Below the pieces are notes generated by a model. That model was not told the origin of the DNA, made no database searches, and saw nothing but the letters and a program-made list of their open reading frames with translations. The translations under genes were made by a program, and so were the position numbers. From Chaetoceros tenuissimus (taxonomy: Eukaryota; Bacillariophyta; Thalassiosirophyceae; Chaetocerotales; Chaetocerotaceae): a stretch of DNA of 64,000 bases. Positions within the stretch are counted from its first letter, which is position 1. Every line of letters starts with the position of its first letter. Of this stretch, positions 61,527 through 64,000 are shown piece by piece. Location: NCBI GenBank assembly GCA_021927905.1, contig BLLK01000019.1, positions 1,054,001-1,118,000 on the forward strand, read 5' to 3'.

Positions 61527-62672
61527 TCAAACTTCACTCTGTATTTCTTCAACATTATCAAGATTCTCTCTGATTGCAATACTAAGACCATCATCCGGTC
61601 CTAATAAAGTCTCACAATTCTTGAGATGAAGCTGATACAATGGCTCTGCCTCATCGAATTTGCCTTGGTCTACATATAACTTGACAAGTCCATACATTGC
61701 CCGCAAAGTATTCGGATGATCTGAGCCTAGTATCGTCTTCTGCTTTGCTAGAGATTCCTTGAACAAAGGCTCTGCCTCGTCAAATTTACCTTGTTTGCGA
61801 TAGAAAACAGCAAGATCATTCATTGACATCAAAGTATCAGGATAATCTGATCCTAGTCTCGCCTTATACTTTTCTAGACATGCCTTATACAATGGCTCTG
61901 CTTCACCATATTTTCCTTGACTATTAAAAAATCCAGCAAGATTGTTCAGTGATGCCAAAGTATTAGGATGATCTGATCCTAGTATCGTCTCATGCTTTGC
62001 TAGACATTCCTTGTACAATGGCTCTGCCTCGTCATATTTACCTTGACTTCTATACAATCCAGCAAGATTGTTCATTGATGTCAAAGTATGTGGATGATCT
62101 GATCCTAGTATCGTCACACGCTTTGCCAGACAATCCATGAATAATGGCTCCGCTTTATCGTATTTACCTTGACTTCTATACAATCCAGCAAGATTGTTCA
62201 TTGATGTCAAATTATCTGGATGATCTGATCCTAGTATCGTCTTCTGCTTAGCTAGACATTCCTTGTACAATGGCTCTGCCTCGTCATATTTACCTTGACT
62301 TTCATAGAATGCAGCCAGATTGTTCATTGATGTCAAAGTATCTGGATGATCTGATCCTAGTATCGTCTTCTTCTTTGCTAGACAATCCTTGTACAATGAC
62401 TCTGCATCATCATATTTTCCTTGACTTTGATACAAATAAGCAAGATTGTTCATTGATGTCAAAGTATCTGGATGATCTGATCCTAGTATCGTCTTCTGCT
62501 TTGCTAGACATTCCTTGTACAATGGCTCTGCTTCGTCATATCTACCTTGACCTCCATACAGATTTGCCACTAAATAAATCAAGTCTGCCTCATCTTTGGT
62601 ATCTTCTTTGACTTGTTCTAATTCTACACGTGCAACAACCAAAACCCAATCACGCAGCTGCTCAAACACCAT
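61527..62672 (-). CDS. Kinesin-light-chain-type TPR part of a split gene
   Basis: 381 aa from its own ATG at 62672 (MVFEQLRDWVLVVARVELEQ). About eight 42-residue KLC-type TPR units follow, each like ANLYGGQGRYDEAEPLYKEC and TILGSDHPDTLTSMNNLA. At DNA level the units repeat with a 126-bp period and high identity, so they have been homogenised recently. TPRs of this class bind peptide partners. It lies in the same frame as the upstream ORF 62703-63965, separated by one TGA and ten codons without ATG (NEVGFAKINS). The whole is probably one gene, in which this part follows a TIR-like domain. As annotated separately it may be a truncated product or a downstream pseudogene fragment. Confidence 0.75.
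   Translation of the reverse strand: MVFEQLRDWVLVVARVELEQVKEDTKDEADLIYLVANLYGGQGRYDEAEPLYKECLAKQKTILGSDHPDTLTSMNNLAYLYQSQGKYDDAESLYKDCLAKKKTILGSDHPDTLTSMNNLAAFYESQGKYDEAEPLYKECLAKQKTILGSDHPDNLTSMNNLAGLYRSQGKYDKAEPLFMDCLAKRVTILGSDHPHTLTSMNNLAGLYRSQGKYDEAEPLYKECLAKHETILGSDHPNTLASLNNLAGFFNSQGKYGEAEPLYKACLEKYKARLGSDYPDTLMSMNDLAVFYRKQGKFDEAEPLFKESLAKQKTILGSDHPNTLRAMYGLVKLYVDQGKFDEAEPLYQLHLKNCETLLGPDDGLSIAIRENLDNVEEIQSEV
61700..62560 (-). repeat. 126-bp tandem repeats encoding KLC-type TPRs
   Basis: About seven units with the recurring block GATGATCTGATCCTAGTATC (on +) at 126-bp steps, some neighbours almost identical over more than 80 bp. Typical of unequal exchange or gene conversion within a repeat array. 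Confidence 0.85.
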
Positions 62673-62702
62673 GGAATTTATCTTTGCAAATCCAACTTCA
62701 TT

Positions 62703-63965
62703 TCAGATCACAGAATGAATACGCTCTTTATCCATAGGATTCCAAGCTTCACTCTTTTCCGCATTCACAATACTCAGCATCTTGTTGATAACATCTGTAG
62801 AACCAAGCTTGCATTCCTCAATGAAAGCTCGATGTTCATTGTTACTCATTGCAATCTCAAACTTTGCATCTGTAACAGATGTACAATATGCTTCAAAGAT
62901 ACACCAAGCTCTCTTGTAAGGAATAGGATCATTCCAAGGAGCCATAACCATCACTGTGTGACCGAGCTGTTCAATAGCATCTTTGAAAGTCGTAGCCCAC
63001 CATTCATACGGTAACACCCCAGCTTTATGTTGATTATTGGACACTAAATCAAACCAAACAATCTTGTCTGGTTCATTTTTGAAATGATCTTCCAGTGCAT
63101 CGAGGACATCTAAGAACTTGTATTTCCATGCGTGAGAAATGAATACAGTGGCAGTCTTGACAACTCCATCGAGTCTCCTTTTTGTTTTTGATTTCTCGAG
63201 AATCATGTCACAATAGGAAAGTCCATATTTATTTGTTTTTCGCTTGACGATTCTATCGCATACTTGAGTTGTCGTTTTATTCTTGAGAGCCCTTCTCCCT
63301 CCGCATTCTTTCACAAAGTCATTCAAAAGATACGATAGCTTGATTCCATTCTTTGGAAATGGAATTGTTTCGTGAGCAGCAGCTTCATTTAAATTCGCTG
63401 GAGATGAAGTTGTTTCATGAGCAGCTTTGACGTTTTCATGAGAAGTAGATGCATTCGAATTCAAAAGAGAAGAAGTAGCTTCAGTAGGCTTGACATCTTT
63501 CTTTGTATCAATCACAACATCAGCTTCATTCGGGTTCCATGCCATCCTCTCTTGACGAATGCCTGATCCTCTACTGGTTGCATCTTCGCTTGCACAGTTG
63601 CCCATTGTCTTGGTAGAAGTATCACCTTCATTAGTGTTCACTTCTATCTTTTGAACAATTGAATCAGCTTCATTCGGGTTCGTTGTCATCTTCACTTCTG
63701 TACGAATGTCTGATGCTTCACAGGTTGCCGCATGTTCGCTTGAGCAGTTGATCACTTGATCAAGACCCGATAGCTTGATTCCGTCTTCATGAGCAGCTCT
63801 GATTCGTTCATCCTTTTTCTTTACAATTTCTTTGAGTAAATCAAAAAGAATCAGAATGAAGTAGGAAAGTGCAATTGAGAAGATGAAAGTGACTATAAAG
63901 ATCAAATGCCCTTTGATGGGAATAATGAATGTATTCCACGCAGTTCTTTCCATATACATCCTCAT
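62703..63965 (-). CDS. Membrane-anchored TIR-like domain protein (N-terminal part of split gene)
   Basis: 420 aa. A hydrophobic helix at about 19-44 (HLIFIVTFIFSIALSYFIL) anchors the protein. A linker with two related blocks follows (NCSSEHAATCEASDIR..NPNEAD and NCASEDATSRGSGIR..NPNEAD). The domain at about 270-400 starts TATVFISHAWKYKFLDVLDA and continues VWFDLVSNNQHK, WWATTFKDAIEQLGHTVMV, and YKRAWCIFEAYC. This is a TIR-like, TIR/SEFIR-shaped fold in a family abundant in diatoms and usually joined to KLC-type TPRs. The ORF ends at a TGA at 62703, after which the same frame stays open into the TPR part. The stop may derive from CGA (Arg). The role is unknown; signalling or NAD-hydrolysing activity is possible for TIR folds. 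Confidence 0.75.
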   Translation of the reverse strand: MRMYMERTAWNTFIIPIKGHLIFIVTFIFSIALSYFILILFDLLKEIVKKKDERIRAAHEDGIKLSGLDQVINCSSEHAATCEASDIRTEVKMTTNPNEADSIVQKIEVNTNEGDTSTKTMGNCASEDATSRGSGIRQERMAWNPNEADVVIDTKKDVKPTEATSSLLNSNASTSHENVKAAHETTSSPANLNEAAAHETIPFPKNGIKLSYLLNDFVKECGGRRALKNKTTTQVCDRIVKRKTNKYGLSYCDMILEKSKTKRRLDGVVKTATVFISHAWKYKFLDVLDALEDHFKNEPDKIVWFDLVSNNQHKAGVLPYEWWATTFKDAIEQLGHTVMVMAPWNDPIPYKRAWCIFEAYCTSVTDAKFEIAMSNNEHRAFIEECKLGSTDVINKMLSIVNAEKSEAWNPMDKERIHSVI

Positions 63966-64000
63966 TGTATTTATATATAAATTTATTGTTGAAGATACTT

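Noticed and set aside
61700-62560. Regular repeats as a CRISPR array
   Set aside because: The 126-bp period is an in-frame TPR coding repeat in a eukaryotic gene.
62672-62735. A tiny intron removing the TGA between the TIR-like and TPR parts
   Set aside because: The only GT...AG that would do it is about 33 nt, half the size of the introns found elsewhere in the window.

Overview
The window is a compact, AT-rich eukaryotic nuclear segment, most consistent with a diatom. Genes lie densely on both strands. The introns I could place are few and short (68-96 nt, GT-AG). Several precursors carry an N-terminal signal peptide followed by an aromatic residue and a transit-like stretch (ASAFAP-like), as in complex plastids. 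A fibrillin/PAP protein, a bHLH-PAS protein of the type known in diatoms, 7TM receptors and secreted K-x-x-K lysine-cluster proteins fit the same picture. The sequence alone does not fix the species; a Chaetoceros-like centric diatom is my guess.

Layout. 0.2-13.4 kb: parvulin isomerase, a hypothetical, a secreted lysine-rich protein with apparent frame breaks, a TPR-DUF4470 protein, a 7TM receptor, a small KEN-box protein behind E2F-like sites, and a bHLH-PAS factor. 13.9-21.2 kb: tandem repeats, then a Mutator-like transposon with 73-bp perfect terminal inverted repeats carrying a DDE transposase gene and a second gene with a SUMO-interaction-like motif. 21.4-30.7 kb: two hypotheticals, PP2C phosphatase, plastid-targeted CobW-type GTPase, class 3 lipase, RER1. 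31-37.5 kb: a sulfotransferase flanked by diverged direct repeats, importin alpha, an FAD monooxygenase. 38-47.8 kb: two K-x-x-K proteins around a membrane-anchored SET-domain protein, a Golgi glycosyltransferase, an FAH-family hydrolase, fibrillin, CSN7 and an ER prolyl-4-hydroxylase-like protein with ankyrin repeats. 48.4-59.1 kb: three paralogous type II membrane glycosyltransferases (one flanked by ~400-bp direct repeats, two divergent around a shared 362-bp promoter), with a second 7TM receptor, a four-TM protein and a GNAT/ankyrin protein between them. 59.2-64 kb: two hypotheticals and a gene for a membrane-anchored TIR-like plus kinesin-light-chain-type TPR protein, broken by one in-frame TGA.

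The most exciting reading is that the window gathers components of a secretory-pathway system for making and modifying lysine-rich cell-wall (silaffin-like) proteins. These are three proteins with strict K-x-x-K periodicity, a predicted lumen-facing SET-domain protein lying between two of them, a prolyl hydroxylase, a sulfotransferase and four Golgi-type glycosyltransferases. Silaffins are known to carry methylated lysines, hydroxylations, glycans and sulfate, so the combination makes biochemical sense, but the functional link is inference.
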